Below are positions 17,045 to 25,242 of a stretch of DNA of 64,000 nt, in pieces. The stretch lies in contig NZ_KZ679049.1 in NCBI RefSeq assembly GCF_003024195.1, forward strand, positions 268,513 to 332,512, written 5' to 3'. Position 1 is the first letter of the stretch; each line of letters starts with the position of its first letter. The position numbers and the translations under genes were made by a program. The notes beneath the pieces were generated by a model that was given only the letters and a program-made list of their open reading frames with translations, had not been told where the DNA came from and searched no databases. Source of the stretch: Streptomyces dioscori (GTDB taxonomy: Bacteria > Actinomycetota > Actinomycetes > Streptomycetales > Streptomycetaceae).

Positions 17045-17111
17045 CGTCCCTCAATCGCCCGTTCAGTATCGGCTGACCAGGATGCGCGGGGGCAGTTGGG
17101 CAACGAGATGT

Positions 17112-17840
17112 TCACGAGCAGCAGGCACAGCCCGGCGCACAGTCGCACGCGACGGTCTCGGCCGCGGTGCTCTCGGCGGGGGCGCGGGTGTGGGCAACGG
17201 GAGCGCAACAGCCCTTGCCCTGCCAGGCGTCGCGGCCTTCCTTGGCCGCGACGGCTGCGATGACGAGGGCGGCGATCGGGTCGGCCCAGGCCCAGCCAAG
17301 CGTGGCGTTGAGGACCAGGCCGGCCAGGAGTACGGCGGACAGGTAGGTGCACAACAGCGTCTGCTTGGAGTCGGCGACCGCGCTGGCGGAGCCGAGTTCG
17401 CGGCCGGCCGTGCGCTGAGCGGCGGACAGGAAGGGCATGACCGCGAGCGAGAGCGCGGCGATCACGATGCCGAGGACGGAGGGTTCGGCATCTCCCGTCC
17501 CGACGAGGGCACGGACGGCGTCGATGCCGACGTACGCGGCGAGAGCAAAGAACGACACCGAAATGATCTGCAGCGTCCGCCTCTCCCGGGCCTGGCGCAC
17601 TGTGTGCTCGCGGGCGGAGAACTGCCAGGCGACTGCTGTGGCTGAGGAGACCTCGATGACCGAGTCCAGGCCGAAGCCGATCAGAGCCGTTGAGGAGGCG
17701 AGCGTCCCGGCGGTGATGGCGACGCCCGCCTCGATGACGTTGTAGGTGATGGTCGCTGCGACCAGCAGCCGTATCCGGCGGGCCAGTGCGTCGCGGCGGG
17801 CCGGGGACGGGCCGATACCGAGGGATATCTCGGCGGTCAT
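17112..17840 (-). CDS. Cation-diffusion-facilitator-like transporter with Cys-rich tail
   Basis: This 242-residue protein has about six TM helices and CDF-like polar TM motifs ('GFGLDSVIEVSSA' and 'WADPIAALVIA'), suggesting export of divalent metal by proton exchange. The cytoplasmic C-terminus carries GCC, CDC and a terminal CACCS, giving seven cysteines in the last 35 residues, a probable soft-metal chelating tail. The ATG at 17838-17840 is separated by a single base from the stop of the CmtR-like gene, so they are co-translated. Cd, Pb or Zn export under CmtR-type control is the likely role. Confidence 0.85.
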   Translation of the reverse strand: MTAEISLGIGPSPARRDALARRIRLLVAATITYNVIEAGVAITAGTLASSTALIGFGLDSVIEVSSATAVAWQFSAREHTVRQARERRTLQIISVSFFALAAYVGIDAVRALVGTGDAEPSVLGIVIAALSLAVMPFLSAAQRTAGRELGSASAVADSKQTLLCTYLSAVLLAGLVLNATLGWAWADPIAALVIAAVAAKEGRDAWQGKGCCAPVAHTRAPAESTAAETVACDCAPGCACCS

Positions 17841-17841
17841 C

Positions 17842-18177
17842 TCAGCAGCAGCCCTTCTCGTCGGCGTCCGCGCAGGTTTTGTCGGCCGCGACCGCCACGA
17901 CGGCGGTACGCAGGTCGTCCAGTGCATGTCCGAGCCGTTCATCGGCGAGCTCGTAGCGGGTGCGGCGGCCTACGGGCACGGCGACGACGAGGCCGCAGTC
18001 CCGCAGGCACGCCAAGTGGTTGGACAGCCGCGTACGGGAGATCTCCAGGGCGTCGGCCAGGTCGGCGGGATGGGCAGGGGCCTCGCGGAGGGCGAGGAGG
18101 ATCCGGCAGCGGATCGGGTCGGCGAGGGCGCGGCCGAACCGCGCCAGCACCTCGATATCAGCAGCGAGAGTCAGCAC
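17842..18177 (-). CDS. CmtR-like ArsR-family Cd/Pb sensor
   Basis: This 111-residue ArsR/SmtB protein has cysteines at 57 and 61 (NHLACLRDC) and 102, the same numbers as the Cd(II)/Pb(II) ligands of Mycobacterium CmtR. It ends in an extra Cys110-Cys111 pair. The N-terminal 'RFGRALADPIRCRILLAL' also matches that subfamily. The start is GTG at 18175-18177. It leads a two-gene operon with the Cys-tailed transporter. Three TGAATTC elements lie directly upstream (18193-18223). Confidence 0.9.
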   Translation of the reverse strand: MLTLAADIEVLARFGRALADPIRCRILLALREAPAHPADLADALEISRTRLSNHLACLRDCGLVVAVPVGRRTRYELADERLGHALDDLRTAVVAVAADKTCADADEKGCC

Positions 18178-18192
18178 ACCAACGACAGTACA

Positions 18193-18223
18193 TGAATTCC
18201 TGAATTCAGGAAGCTATGAATTC
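18193..18223. promoter_or_regulatory. Triple TGAATTC operator of the cmtR-like operon
   Basis: TGAATTC occurs at 18193-18199, 18201-18207 and 18217-18223. The central copy sits in a perfect 12-bp palindrome, CCTGAATTCAGG (18199-18210). It begins 15 bases upstream of the cmtR-like GTG, as expected for an autorepressor site. The remaining 18225-18601 shows no gene, and no cobalamin riboswitch was recognised before the mutase. Confidence 0.6.
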
Positions 18224-18601
18224 AAACCCACGACCCGCCCAACAGTGGACGCGGGCTCACTGCCGCGAGCTCCACACGGATCCTCATCCGCACGAATGGA
18301 ATCCACCCTCCGAGGCTTGCCGGACACCCACTCACGTCACATCCAGGCATTGACATGCCCGGGACGGCGGCACCATGCTGACCTTACTTCGGCGTTCATC
18401 GATACAAGCCGGTCGGTTGTACCTGCTGCCGTGCGCGCACGGCTGTCCGCAACCAGACAACCGACGTCCACGGCGACATACACCGCTCGCTCCCGATGTC
18501 GCTCCAGCGGCAGACCGGATGCAACCCACAACCATGCGTCGTACGCCAGATTGCGGGCGCGCACCAGGATTTGGCATCGACCGTGACAGAAGGAGCTTCA
18601 C

Positions 18602-20182
18602 GTGACGCGTGTGTCGGAGTCCGGGCTGCCCATCGAACCGGTTTACGGGCCGGTCGACTTGGAGGGCTGGGACCCGGCGGAGAAGCTGGGCGAGCCGGGT
18701 GCGTACCCGTTCACCCGCGGCGTCCACCCGTCCATGTACACCGGTCGGCCCTGGACCATGCGGCAGTACGCCGGTTTCGGCACGGCCGTGGAGTCCAACG
18801 CCCGCTACAAGCAGCTGATCGCCGACGGCACAATGGGCCTGTCGGTGGCGTTCGACCTGCCCACGCAGATGGGCCACGACTCCGATGCGCCGATCTCGCA
18901 CGGTGAGGTCGGCAAGGTCGGCGTGGCGGTCGACTCGATCGACGACATGCGGGTGCTGTTCGGCGGGATCCCGCTGGACAAGGTGTCGACGTCGATGACG
19001 ATCAACGCACCGGCCGCCCTGCTCCTGTTGATGTACCAGTTGGTCGGCGAGGAGCAAGGCGTGTCGCCCTCGCAGCTGACGGGCACGGTCCAGAACGATG
19101 TGCTGAAGGAGTACATCGCCCAGGGCACGTACATCTTCCCGCCCAAGCCTTCTCTGCGTCTGACCGCGGACATCTTCAAGTACTGCCAGGCCGAGATGCC
19201 GAAATGGAACACCATCTCGATCTCCGGCTACCACATGGCGGAGGCAGGTGCCTCGCCGGCGCAGGAGATCGCTTTCACGCTGGCGGACGGCATCGAGTAC
19301 GTGCGCACGGCGGTCGCGGCCGGCATGGACGTCGACGACTTCGCGCCCCGCCTGTCGTTCTTCTTCGTGGCGCGTACGACGATCCTGGAGGAGGTCGCCA
19401 AATTCCGTGCGGCGCGCCGGATCTGGGCCCGGGTGATGCGGGACGAGTTCGGCGCGAAGAGCCCCAAGTCGCTGATGCTGCCGTTCCACACGCAGACGGC
19501 AGGGGTGCATCTGACGGCTCAGCAACCTGAGGTCAACCTCGTCCGGGTTACTGTGCAGAGTTTGGCCGCCGTGCTCGGTGGCACGCAGTCGCTGCACACG
19601 AATTCTTTCGACGAGGCGATCGCCCTGCCGACGGACAAGTCCGCTCAGCTGGCCCTGCGTACCCAACAGGTCCTCGCATACGAGACGGACGTGACGGCGA
19701 CGGTCGACCCGTTCGCGGGCTCGTACGCCGTCGAGAAGATGACCGACGACGTCGAGGCCGCCGCGATCGCATTGATGAGACGGATCGAAGACCTGGGTGG
19801 CGCGGTCGCGGCGATCGAACAAGGCTTCCAGAAAGGCGAGATCGAGCGCAGCGCCTACCGGGTCGCGCAGGAGACGGGCTCCGGCGAGCGGGTCGTGGTC
19901 GGTGTCAACCGGTTCCAGCTCGACGCGGAGGAAGCGTACGAGCCCCTGCGCGTCGAGCCGGCCATCGGAGCCCAGCAGGCAGAACGGTTGGCGAAACTGC
20001 GGGCCTGGCGTTGCCAGGAGCGAGTGGACGCCGCCATCGCCCTTACCCAGAAGGCAGCCGCAGGCACCGACAACGTGCTGTACCCGATGAAGGAAGCGCT
20101 CGCGGCGGGCGCCACCGTCGGCGAAGTGTGCAATGCGCTGCGCGAGGTGTGGGGCGTATACGTCCCACACGACAGTTTCTGA
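18602..20182 (+). CDS. Methylmalonyl-CoA mutase-like large subunit lacking a B12 domain
   Basis: This 526-residue TIM-barrel subunit is of the acyl-CoA mutase family. It keeps Tyr56 (RQYAGF), Arg186 (PSLR) and His211 (SGYHMAEAGA), matching Tyr89, Arg207 and His244 of methylmalonyl-CoA mutase. Isobutyryl-CoA mutases replace the first two with Phe and Gln, so the substrate is predicted to be methylmalonyl/succinyl-CoA. The protein ends before a cobalamin-binding domain, and no small B12 subunit is encoded beside it, so it must borrow one. The GTG start has AGGAG 6 bases upstream. It may feed methylmalonyl-CoA to the PKS; in my recollection S. coelicolor also has a mutase pair near its arsenic locus. 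Confidence 0.92.
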   Translation: MTRVSESGLPIEPVYGPVDLEGWDPAEKLGEPGAYPFTRGVHPSMYTGRPWTMRQYAGFGTAVESNARYKQLIADGTMGLSVAFDLPTQMGHDSDAPISHGEVGKVGVAVDSIDDMRVLFGGIPLDKVSTSMTINAPAALLLLMYQLVGEEQGVSPSQLTGTVQNDVLKEYIAQGTYIFPPKPSLRLTADIFKYCQAEMPKWNTISISGYHMAEAGASPAQEIAFTLADGIEYVRTAVAAGMDVDDFAPRLSFFFVARTTILEEVAKFRAARRIWARVMRDEFGAKSPKSLMLPFHTQTAGVHLTAQQPEVNLVRVTVQSLAAVLGGTQSLHTNSFDEAIALPTDKSAQLALRTQQVLAYETDVTATVDPFAGSYAVEKMTDDVEAAAIALMRRIEDLGGAVAAIEQGFQKGEIERSAYRVAQETGSGERVVVGVNRFQLDAEEAYEPLRVEPAIGAQQAERLAKLRAWRCQERVDAAIALTQKAAAGTDNVLYPMKEALAAGATVGEVCNALREVWGVYVPHDSF

Positions 20183-20305
20183 CCTGTACGACTCGTCGTC
20201 GTCCTCAGCCGCCCGCTGCCGGGGATCTGCCAGCCCGTTGCGCCCACCCCCTACCCGGCGTACGCCGTCAGCGCACCGATGCAGAGATCGGACGGGGTGC
20301 CGGTT

Positions 20306-20923
20306 TCAGTTCTCCACGTACAGGCCGTCGAGATACACCTGCAGAATGCGCGGGCTGAACTGGTCGGTGGCGGACCAACTGGTGCCTGGCAGTGGGCGGC
20401 TGAGTTGGATGACAACCCCCATGAACTCTTCCAGGGAGATATCCGCGCGTATCTGTTGCGCCTGCTGCGCACGGCTCAGCAGGCGCTGCGCGGCGTGCAC
20501 CAGACGCTCTCTCTGCTGAGCCAGTCCCTGCCATTCCTTGGTGAGTTCGTCCGACACGCAGCACAGAGCGGCGAGCCGCGCACGGGCGATGGCCTGCGCG
20601 AAGCTGCTGAGCGCGGCAAACGGATCGTCTTCCCGGGCGGCGGCCTCTTCCGCCGCGTCGGCTCCGGTCACGACAATCCGCTCCAGTGCTGCCGCGAGGA
20701 GGGCATGGCGTCCAGGAAAGTGGCGGTAGAGAGTCGCGTTGCCTATTCCTGCGCGGCGCGCAATCTCGTCCAAGGAAGCCTTCGGCCCCTGCTCCCCGAA
20801 CAACTCCTGGGCGACGGCCAAGATCCTGTCCCGGTTGCGTGCAGCGTCCGTCCGCAGTCCCCTCCAGTGACATCCTGTGGCGTCCGCATCCGATTCCCGA
20901 GCCCGCATGCGTGCCCCTCTCAA
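20306..20923 (-). CDS. TetR-family transcriptional regulator
   Basis: This 205-residue protein has an N-terminal TetR HTH ('RILAVAQELFGEQGPKASLDEIARRAGIGNATLYRHF') and an all-helical ligand domain resembling the SbtR-type C-terminus. The start is the ATG at 20921-20923, with another in-frame ATG at 20908. It is convergent with the mutase and upstream of nothing obvious, so its targets are unknown. Confidence 0.88.
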   Translation of the reverse strand: MRGARMRARESDADATGCHWRGLRTDAARNRDRILAVAQELFGEQGPKASLDEIARRAGIGNATLYRHFPGRHALLAAALERIVVTGADAAEEAAAREDDPFAALSSFAQAIARARLAALCCVSDELTKEWQGLAQQRERLVHAAQRLLSRAQQAQQIRADISLEEFMGVVIQLSRPLPGTSWSATDQFSPRILQVYLDGLYVEN

Positions 20924-21126
20924 CTCCGCCGCCTCTCCCCCGAATTATGTGCCGTTCCTTGCACCTGTAGTCGCAGTACGGCAGGGCCAGCCCGCCCGTC
21001 TTCCCTATCCGCTCATCTCAGCGTTACAGACTCCGCGGGGCGGTCCGGCCCGCCCATACTCCAGGGCCGCACGGGCTGTGCCGCAGGTCTTCGACCGCGC
21101 CTCGCCGGAGCAGTCCCTGCAGCGCA

Positions 21127-22239
21127 TCAGCTTTCGTGTGAGGTGGACGTCAGCTGTCGGTCGGCGCTGAACTTCCTTCGCCAGGCCAGGGAGACGTACA
21201 CGAGGGCGACCAGGACCGGCACTTCGATGAGCGGGCCGACGACGCCCGACAAGGCCTGTCCTGAGGTGACACCGAAGGTGGCGATGGCGACCGCGATCGC
21301 CAGCTCGAAGTTGTTGCCGGCAGCCGTGAAGGCGAGCGTCGCCGTGCGGTCGTACGCCAGGCCGATCACTTTGCCGAGGGCGAAGGTACCGAACCACATG
21401 ACCGCGAAGTACACGAGCAGCGGCAGCGCGATACGGACCACGTCCAGCGGCTGGGAGGTGATCGTCTTTCCCTGCAGGGCGAAGAGGATGACGATCGTGA
21501 AGAGCAGGCCGTACAGGGCCCAGGGGCCGATCTTCGGGAGGAAGTTGGACTCGTACCTCTCGCGGCCGAGTTTCTTCTCGCCGATCCGGCGGGTCAGGAA
21601 CCCGGCCAGGAGCGGGACTCCGAGGAAGATGACGACGTTCAGGGCGATCTTCCACATGGAGATGTCGAGGTGCTCGCCGTCGCCCAGGCCGAGCCAGCCG
21701 GGCAGCAGGTCGAGGTAGAACCAGCCGAGCAGGCCGAACGCCAGGACCTGGAAGACCGAGTTGAGCGCGACCAGGACGGCGGCGGCTTCGCGGTCGCCGC
21801 AGGCGAGGTCGTTCCAGATGATGACCATGGCGATGCAGCGGGCGAGCCCGACGATGATCAGGCCGGTGCGGTACTCGGGCAGGTCCGGCAGGAAGATCCA
21901 GGCCAGCGCGAACATGATCGCGGGGCCGACGATCCAGTTGATGACCAGCGACGCGGCCATGAGCCTGCGGTCGCCGGTGACGGCGTCGAGCTTGTCGTAG
22001 CGGACCTTGGCCAGGACCGGGTACATCATGATCAGCAGGCCGACGGCGATGGGCAGCGAGATGCCGCCGATCTCGACCTTGGCGAGAGCGTCGTTCAGGC
22101 CGGGGATGAGCCTGCCGAGGCCCAGGCCGAGGGCCATGGCGGCGAGGATCCAGACGGCGAGAAAGCGGTCGAGCGTCGAGAGCTTCGCGACGACCGAGGG
22201 GTCCTCGGTGGTGGTCGCGGGTGCTTCGGTGGGGGTCAC
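21127..22239 (-). CDS. acr3: Arsenite efflux permease Acr3
   Basis: This 370-residue protein has ten predicted TM helices and strong Acr3 motifs: 'VGLLIMMYPVLAKVRYD', the essential Cys135 in 'GLARCIAMVIIWNDLA' and the glutamate of 'AAGNNFELAIAVAI'. Acr3 exports As(III)(OH)3 or arsenite from the cytoplasm. The GTG start at 22237-22239 overlaps the arsR stop by 4 bases (GTGA), giving coupled translation. Confidence 0.96.
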   Translation of the reverse strand: MTPTEAPATTTEDPSVVAKLSTLDRFLAVWILAAMALGLGLGRLIPGLNDALAKVEIGGISLPIAVGLLIMMYPVLAKVRYDKLDAVTGDRRLMAASLVINWIVGPAIMFALAWIFLPDLPEYRTGLIIVGLARCIAMVIIWNDLACGDREAAAVLVALNSVFQVLAFGLLGWFYLDLLPGWLGLGDGEHLDISMWKIALNVVIFLGVPLLAGFLTRRIGEKKLGRERYESNFLPKIGPWALYGLLFTIVILFALQGKTITSQPLDVVRIALPLLVYFAVMWFGTFALGKVIGLAYDRTATLAFTAAGNNFELAIAVAIATFGVTSGQALSGVVGPLIEVPVLVALVYVSLAWRRKFSADRQLTSTSHES

Positions 22240-22544
22240 GGACAGGCCCTCTTGTTGTCGGCGGCGCTGCGAGCGGACGCGGCCAGGTCGGCGAACTGGC
22301 CGGCGAGCCGGTCGATCACGTCCGGGCGGAGCTTGTAGTAGGTGAACCGCCCGCACGGCTCGGTCTCGACGACCCCCGCCTCGCGCAGCACCCTGAGGTG
22401 GTTGGAGAGGTTGGTCTGCTTGGCACCGGTCTCCTCCACCAGGTGGGTGGTGCACAGCGTTTCGCGGGCGAGCAGGGTCACGATGTGGAGTCTGAGCGGG
22501 TCGGCTAAAACACGGATCAGATCAGTGTCGACTGATGTCAGCAT
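22236..22544 (-). CDS. arsR: ArsR-family repressor of acr3
   Basis: This 102-residue ArsR/SmtB protein has a winged helix ('GAKQTNLSNHLRVLREAGVV') and cysteines at 31 (ETLCTTH), 64 (EPCGRF) and 101 (near the C-terminus). This arrangement differs from the CVC type at 14527 and resembles actinobacterial ArsR with a separately evolved As(III) site. It heads the arsR-acr3 operon and is divergent from the two arsenate reductases. A 6-bp dyad lies between the divergent starts. Confidence 0.93.
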   Translation of the reverse strand: MLTSVDTDLIRVLADPLRLHIVTLLARETLCTTHLVEETGAKQTNLSNHLRVLREAGVVETEPCGRFTYYKLRPDVIDRLAGQFADLAASARSAADNKRACP

Positions 22545-22546
22545 GC

Positions 22547-22566
22547 ACTGATACTGTCACATCAGT
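22547..22566. promoter_or_regulatory. Putative operator between arsR-acr3 and arsC genes
   Basis: ACTGAT (22547-22552) and ATCAGT (22561-22566) are perfect inverted arms 8 bases apart, 3 bases upstream of the arsR ATG. A further ATCAG/CTGAT pair flanks it on both sides (near 22517-22535 and 22571-22576). The site is placed to control both divergent operons. Confidence 0.6.
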
Positions 22567-22648
22567 CGGGGCTGATACCAGTCCGGGCTGACCTTTGGGC
22601 CCGCCAGCAGCACCCACTGGGCCCATGACCCGTAGAAGGGGGTCACCA

Positions 22649-23284
22649 ATGAACGCATCCCCACCCCCGGTTTTCCCCGATCAGCGCCTTGCAGCAGGCG
22701 TGTCCCGGCTCGCGTCGCGTTACCGCGGCCAGTTCTCGGCAGAGACCATCCAGCGAGTCGTCATCGACTCCTACGACCGTCTCGCCCAGCCCGCCCGCGT
22801 CCGCGGTCACCTCGTCGTGCTCGCCGAGCGCCTCGCCACCGAGCGTCTTGACGCTCTCGCCCACGTCGAGGAACAGCCCGACGTCGGACTGCCCCGAGTG
22901 CTGTTCGTCTGCGCTCACAACGCCGGCCGCTCCCAGATGGCGGCCGCCCTTCTCGCCCATCGCGCGGCCGGGCAGGTGGTCGTCTCCTCCGCCGGCACGC
23001 ACCCGGCCTCCGAAGTCGAACCGGCCGTCGTCCAGGTGCTGACCGAGGCCGGCCTGAATCTCGGCGACGCGTTCCCCAAGCCGCTCACCGAGGAGGTCGT
23101 CCAGGCCGCCGACGTCGTCATCACCATGGGCTGCGGCGACGCCTGCCCGGTCGTACCGGGCCGCCGCTACCTCGACTGGCCCATCAGCGACCCCGAGGGC
23201 GCACCGATCACTGTCGTACGCGATATCCGCGACGAGATAGACGCCCGCATCACCGACTTGCTCGATTCCCTGCCGCACGCCTGA
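22649..23284 (+). CDS. arsC: Arsenate reductase with N-terminal helical domain
   Basis: This 211-residue protein has a C-terminal low-molecular-weight phosphatase fold with the P-loop Cys88-x5-Arg94 (VCAHNAGRS), 'MGCGDACP' and 'YLDWPISDPEG' supplying the acidic residue. About 80 N-terminal residues form a predicted three-helix domain, seen in actinobacterial members. The family reduces arsenate to arsenite using mycothiol or thioredoxin-type partners. The ATG at 22649 follows GAAGGGGG. It is followed 44 bases later by a second, short arsC. Confidence 0.93.
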   Translation: MNASPPPVFPDQRLAAGVSRLASRYRGQFSAETIQRVVIDSYDRLAQPARVRGHLVVLAERLATERLDALAHVEEQPDVGLPRVLFVCAHNAGRSQMAAALLAHRAAGQVVVSSAGTHPASEVEPAVVQVLTEAGLNLGDAFPKPLTEEVVQAADVVITMGCGDACPVVPGRRYLDWPISDPEGAPITVVRDIRDEIDARITDLLDSLPHA

Positions 23285-23328
23285 CGGGCCGGCCGCTCCA
23301 CCTGATCCACCTCGTAAAGGAAGAACCG

Positions 23329-23748
23329 ATGTCCCCGACTCCACTCGCCTCCGTGCTGTTCGTCTGCGTCCACAACGCGGGGCGATCACAGATGGCCGCC
23401 GGATTCCTCAACCACCTCGCGGGCGACCGGGTCGAGGTCCGCTCCGCTGGTTCGATCCCGGGCAACCAGGTCAACCCGGCCGCCGTCGAGGCCATGAACG
23501 AGGTCGGCGTCGACATCTCCGACCAGAAGCCGAAGATCCTCACCACCGAGGCCGTGCAGGCGTCCGACTACGTCATCACGATGGGCTGCGGGGACGCCTG
23601 CCCGATCTTCCCTGGCAAGAGGTACCTGGACTGGGACCTGGAAGACCCGGCCGGCAAGGGCGTCGAATCCGTGCGCCCCATCCGCGACGAGATCAAAACC
23701 CGTATCGAGACCCTGATCGCCGAGATCGACGCCGACCAGGAGCCCTGA
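23329..23748 (+). CDS. arsC: Arsenate reductase (short form)
   Basis: This 139-residue LMW-phosphatase-type ArsC has P-loop Cys13-x5-Arg19 (VCVHNAGRS), MGCGDACP and 'YLDWDLEDPAG'. It is about the usual length of the stand-alone actinobacterial enzyme and lacks the N-terminal helices of its neighbour. AAAGGAAG precedes the ATG. It is co-transcribed with the longer arsC; the two probably differ in electron donor or dimer partner. It is convergent with the DUF6083-like gene 20 bases away. Confidence 0.95.
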   Translation: MSPTPLASVLFVCVHNAGRSQMAAGFLNHLAGDRVEVRSAGSIPGNQVNPAAVEAMNEVGVDISDQKPKILTTEAVQASDYVITMGCGDACPIFPGKRYLDWDLEDPAGKGVESVRPIRDEIKTRIETLIAEIDADQEP

Positions 23749-23768
23749 TTTAGCAGCCTGCCAACAAG

Positions 23769-24653
23769 TCACGGTTTGGTAGGCGTCGACGCATTGCCAG
23801 CCGAAACCCCGCCTCGCTTACGGATGGGCAGCCGAGCCCGAATGTGCTCGTGATGGAGGAAAGGATCGAAGGCCTCCCACTCGGTCACGGCAATATCTGC
23901 GGCAGTGGGACTTGCCGCATGCTGAGTGCAACGCTGCGTACGCCAACGCAGTTGCTCCTGATAGGGCAGAGCCATGAGGTCATAAATAGCCATGACCTCG
24001 TTGATCAAGGCAAGTTGCCCCCGCTCGGCAGTAGCAGGTACCAGGTTCCACTGACCCGCCGGACCGTGCGAGTCGGCCACGGTGCGGGTGCATCGATGGC
24101 GCCGCCGAGTTTGAGCAACACACTGAATCTCATCGATGGGACGGGCAGCCAGGTAACGCACGCACAAGAGCTGCACGATTGGCCGGGCCGGGCGGCATAC
24201 GGTCAGCGGTGCCGTTCGGCCAATCGGTGCGGCGACCGGCTCGAAGACGCCGTTGTCGACCAAACGGCGCATGTTGACGGCAAGACTGCGACGCAAAGCA
24301 GCCAACCTGGACACCGTTGCCGAATCAACGTCGCGGGCGGGGCAAACGACCGCATGCGGCAGGCGGCACCATGCACTGCCATCGTCGGCTGGATACGCAA
24401 CTCCGGAACTGACGTGCCAGCGGCAGGATTCGGGCACTGTGGCTGCCGGTAGTTCGCGCGGGTGGAGTCGCACGGGCCGCTCGTTGCCGCGGTGGTACCA
24501 CTCGATCCAGTTACCGCAGTCCCTGCAGCGATCTGGTTGGCCACAACGCAGGAGCCGGCTGGCACCGCCGGGCTCAAGGCGTAGCGATCGGCGGTGATGA
24601 ACGGTTCGATAGCCCTGATCCCGGCGGTGCAGGGAGGAAGATGAGGAACGCAT
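23769..24653 (-). CDS. DUF6083-like protein
   Basis: The protein has about 294 residues. The N-terminal part resembles the Streptomyces DUF6083 pattern: 'RRSLRLEPGGASRLLRCGQ', a CRDCGNWIEW zinc-knuckle-like motif, 'VRLHPRELP', 'RWHVSSGVAYP' and 'WCRLPHAVVCPARD'. The C-terminal half has two more Cys clusters and a conserved-looking helical region. No function is established. The ATG at 24651-24653 is used; an earlier ATG at 24677 is possible. The gene begins an accessory stretch between the ars genes and the CBASS locus. Confidence 0.7.
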   Translation of the reverse strand: MRSSSSSLHRRDQGYRTVHHRRSLRLEPGGASRLLRCGQPDRCRDCGNWIEWYHRGNERPVRLHPRELPAATVPESCRWHVSSGVAYPADDGSAWCRLPHAVVCPARDVDSATVSRLAALRRSLAVNMRRLVDNGVFEPVAAPIGRTAPLTVCRPARPIVQLLCVRYLAARPIDEIQCVAQTRRRHRCTRTVADSHGPAGQWNLVPATAERGQLALINEVMAIYDLMALPYQEQLRWRTQRCTQHAASPTAADIAVTEWEAFDPFLHHEHIRARLPIRKRGGVSAGNASTPTKP

Positions 24654-24813
24654 GTCCGTGAAGGTGCCAGGCAACACGCCGCACTAGTGGCGCCAGGGCC
24701 GATCGAGTCCCCCGGATGGCCTTAATCTGTGAAACGTATTGCCGACCATTCGGTCACGCGTTCGCCACCTATCGCTGGTTCGAGTGGTCGGCGCGACCCC
24801 CTACAGGTGGCAG

Positions 24814-25077
24814 TTAGGCGCCCGCCTGCCCTGTCGACTCGTGCCCTTCACACACGGTTCCGAAGAGTTCAACGAATGGTGCATTCAATGCGTGCGCGAG
24901 GGCGTGCCAGGTTTTGAGGGTGCCGATAGTGCGCCCCTGCTCGATCTCGATGAGAGTCCTCCTGGCCAGGCCGCTTCGGGCAGCGAGCTCGTCGTAGCTC
25001 CAGCCTCGCGCCGCCCGCAACCGCGCGAGCTCCAGACGCAGCGCCTCAAAATTCGGATCGGGCGGGAAGATCGTCAC
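24814..25077 (-). CDS. XRE-family HTH regulator
   Basis: An 87-residue protein with a Cro/C1-type HTH ('ALRLELARLRAARGWSYDELAARSGLARRTLIEIEQGRT'). The GTG at 25075-25077 is chosen as start. A longer reading to ATG 25173 would translate through repeated operator elements and gives a low-complexity leader. It is divergent from the Cys-rich gene at 25243, with three related 16-bp elements between the two genes. Confidence 0.82.
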   Translation of the reverse strand: MTIFPPDPNFEALRLELARLRAARGWSYDELAARSGLARRTLIEIEQGRTIGTLKTWHALAHALNAPFVELFGTVCEGHESTGQAGA

Positions 25078-25091
25078 TCGACAATCCGACG

Positions 25092-25173
25092 GTGCAGACC
25101 ACTGCCCTGTCAGTGCAGAGCTCTGCCCTATTTCTGCAGGTGGCGACATCGACGTCAGGGCAGAGGTCTGCAC
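25092..25173. promoter_or_regulatory. Three 16-bp operator-like elements
   Basis: GTGCAGACCACTGCCC (25092-25107) and GTGCAGAGCTCTGCCC (25113-25128) are direct copies, and GGGCAGAGGTCTGCAC (25158-25173) is the inverted copy. The core is GCAG-N4-CTGC; the middle copy contains a perfect 12-bp palindrome. They fill the gap between the divergent XRE and Cys-rich genes. Confidence 0.65.
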
Positions 25174-25242
25174 TACCGTGTGCGGGCCGCCCTCTCCCTC
25201 TGCGGGTACGGCGCGGAATACGACGGGAGGAACACGCCCCCC

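Noticed and set aside
18225-18601. Cobalamin riboswitch before the mutase
   Set aside because: No B12-box or extended conserved stem-loop pattern was recognised.
18332-20170. 612-codon minus-strand ORF opposite the mutase
   Set aside because: Arg/Leu/Gln-rich shadow of a strongly conserved mutase.
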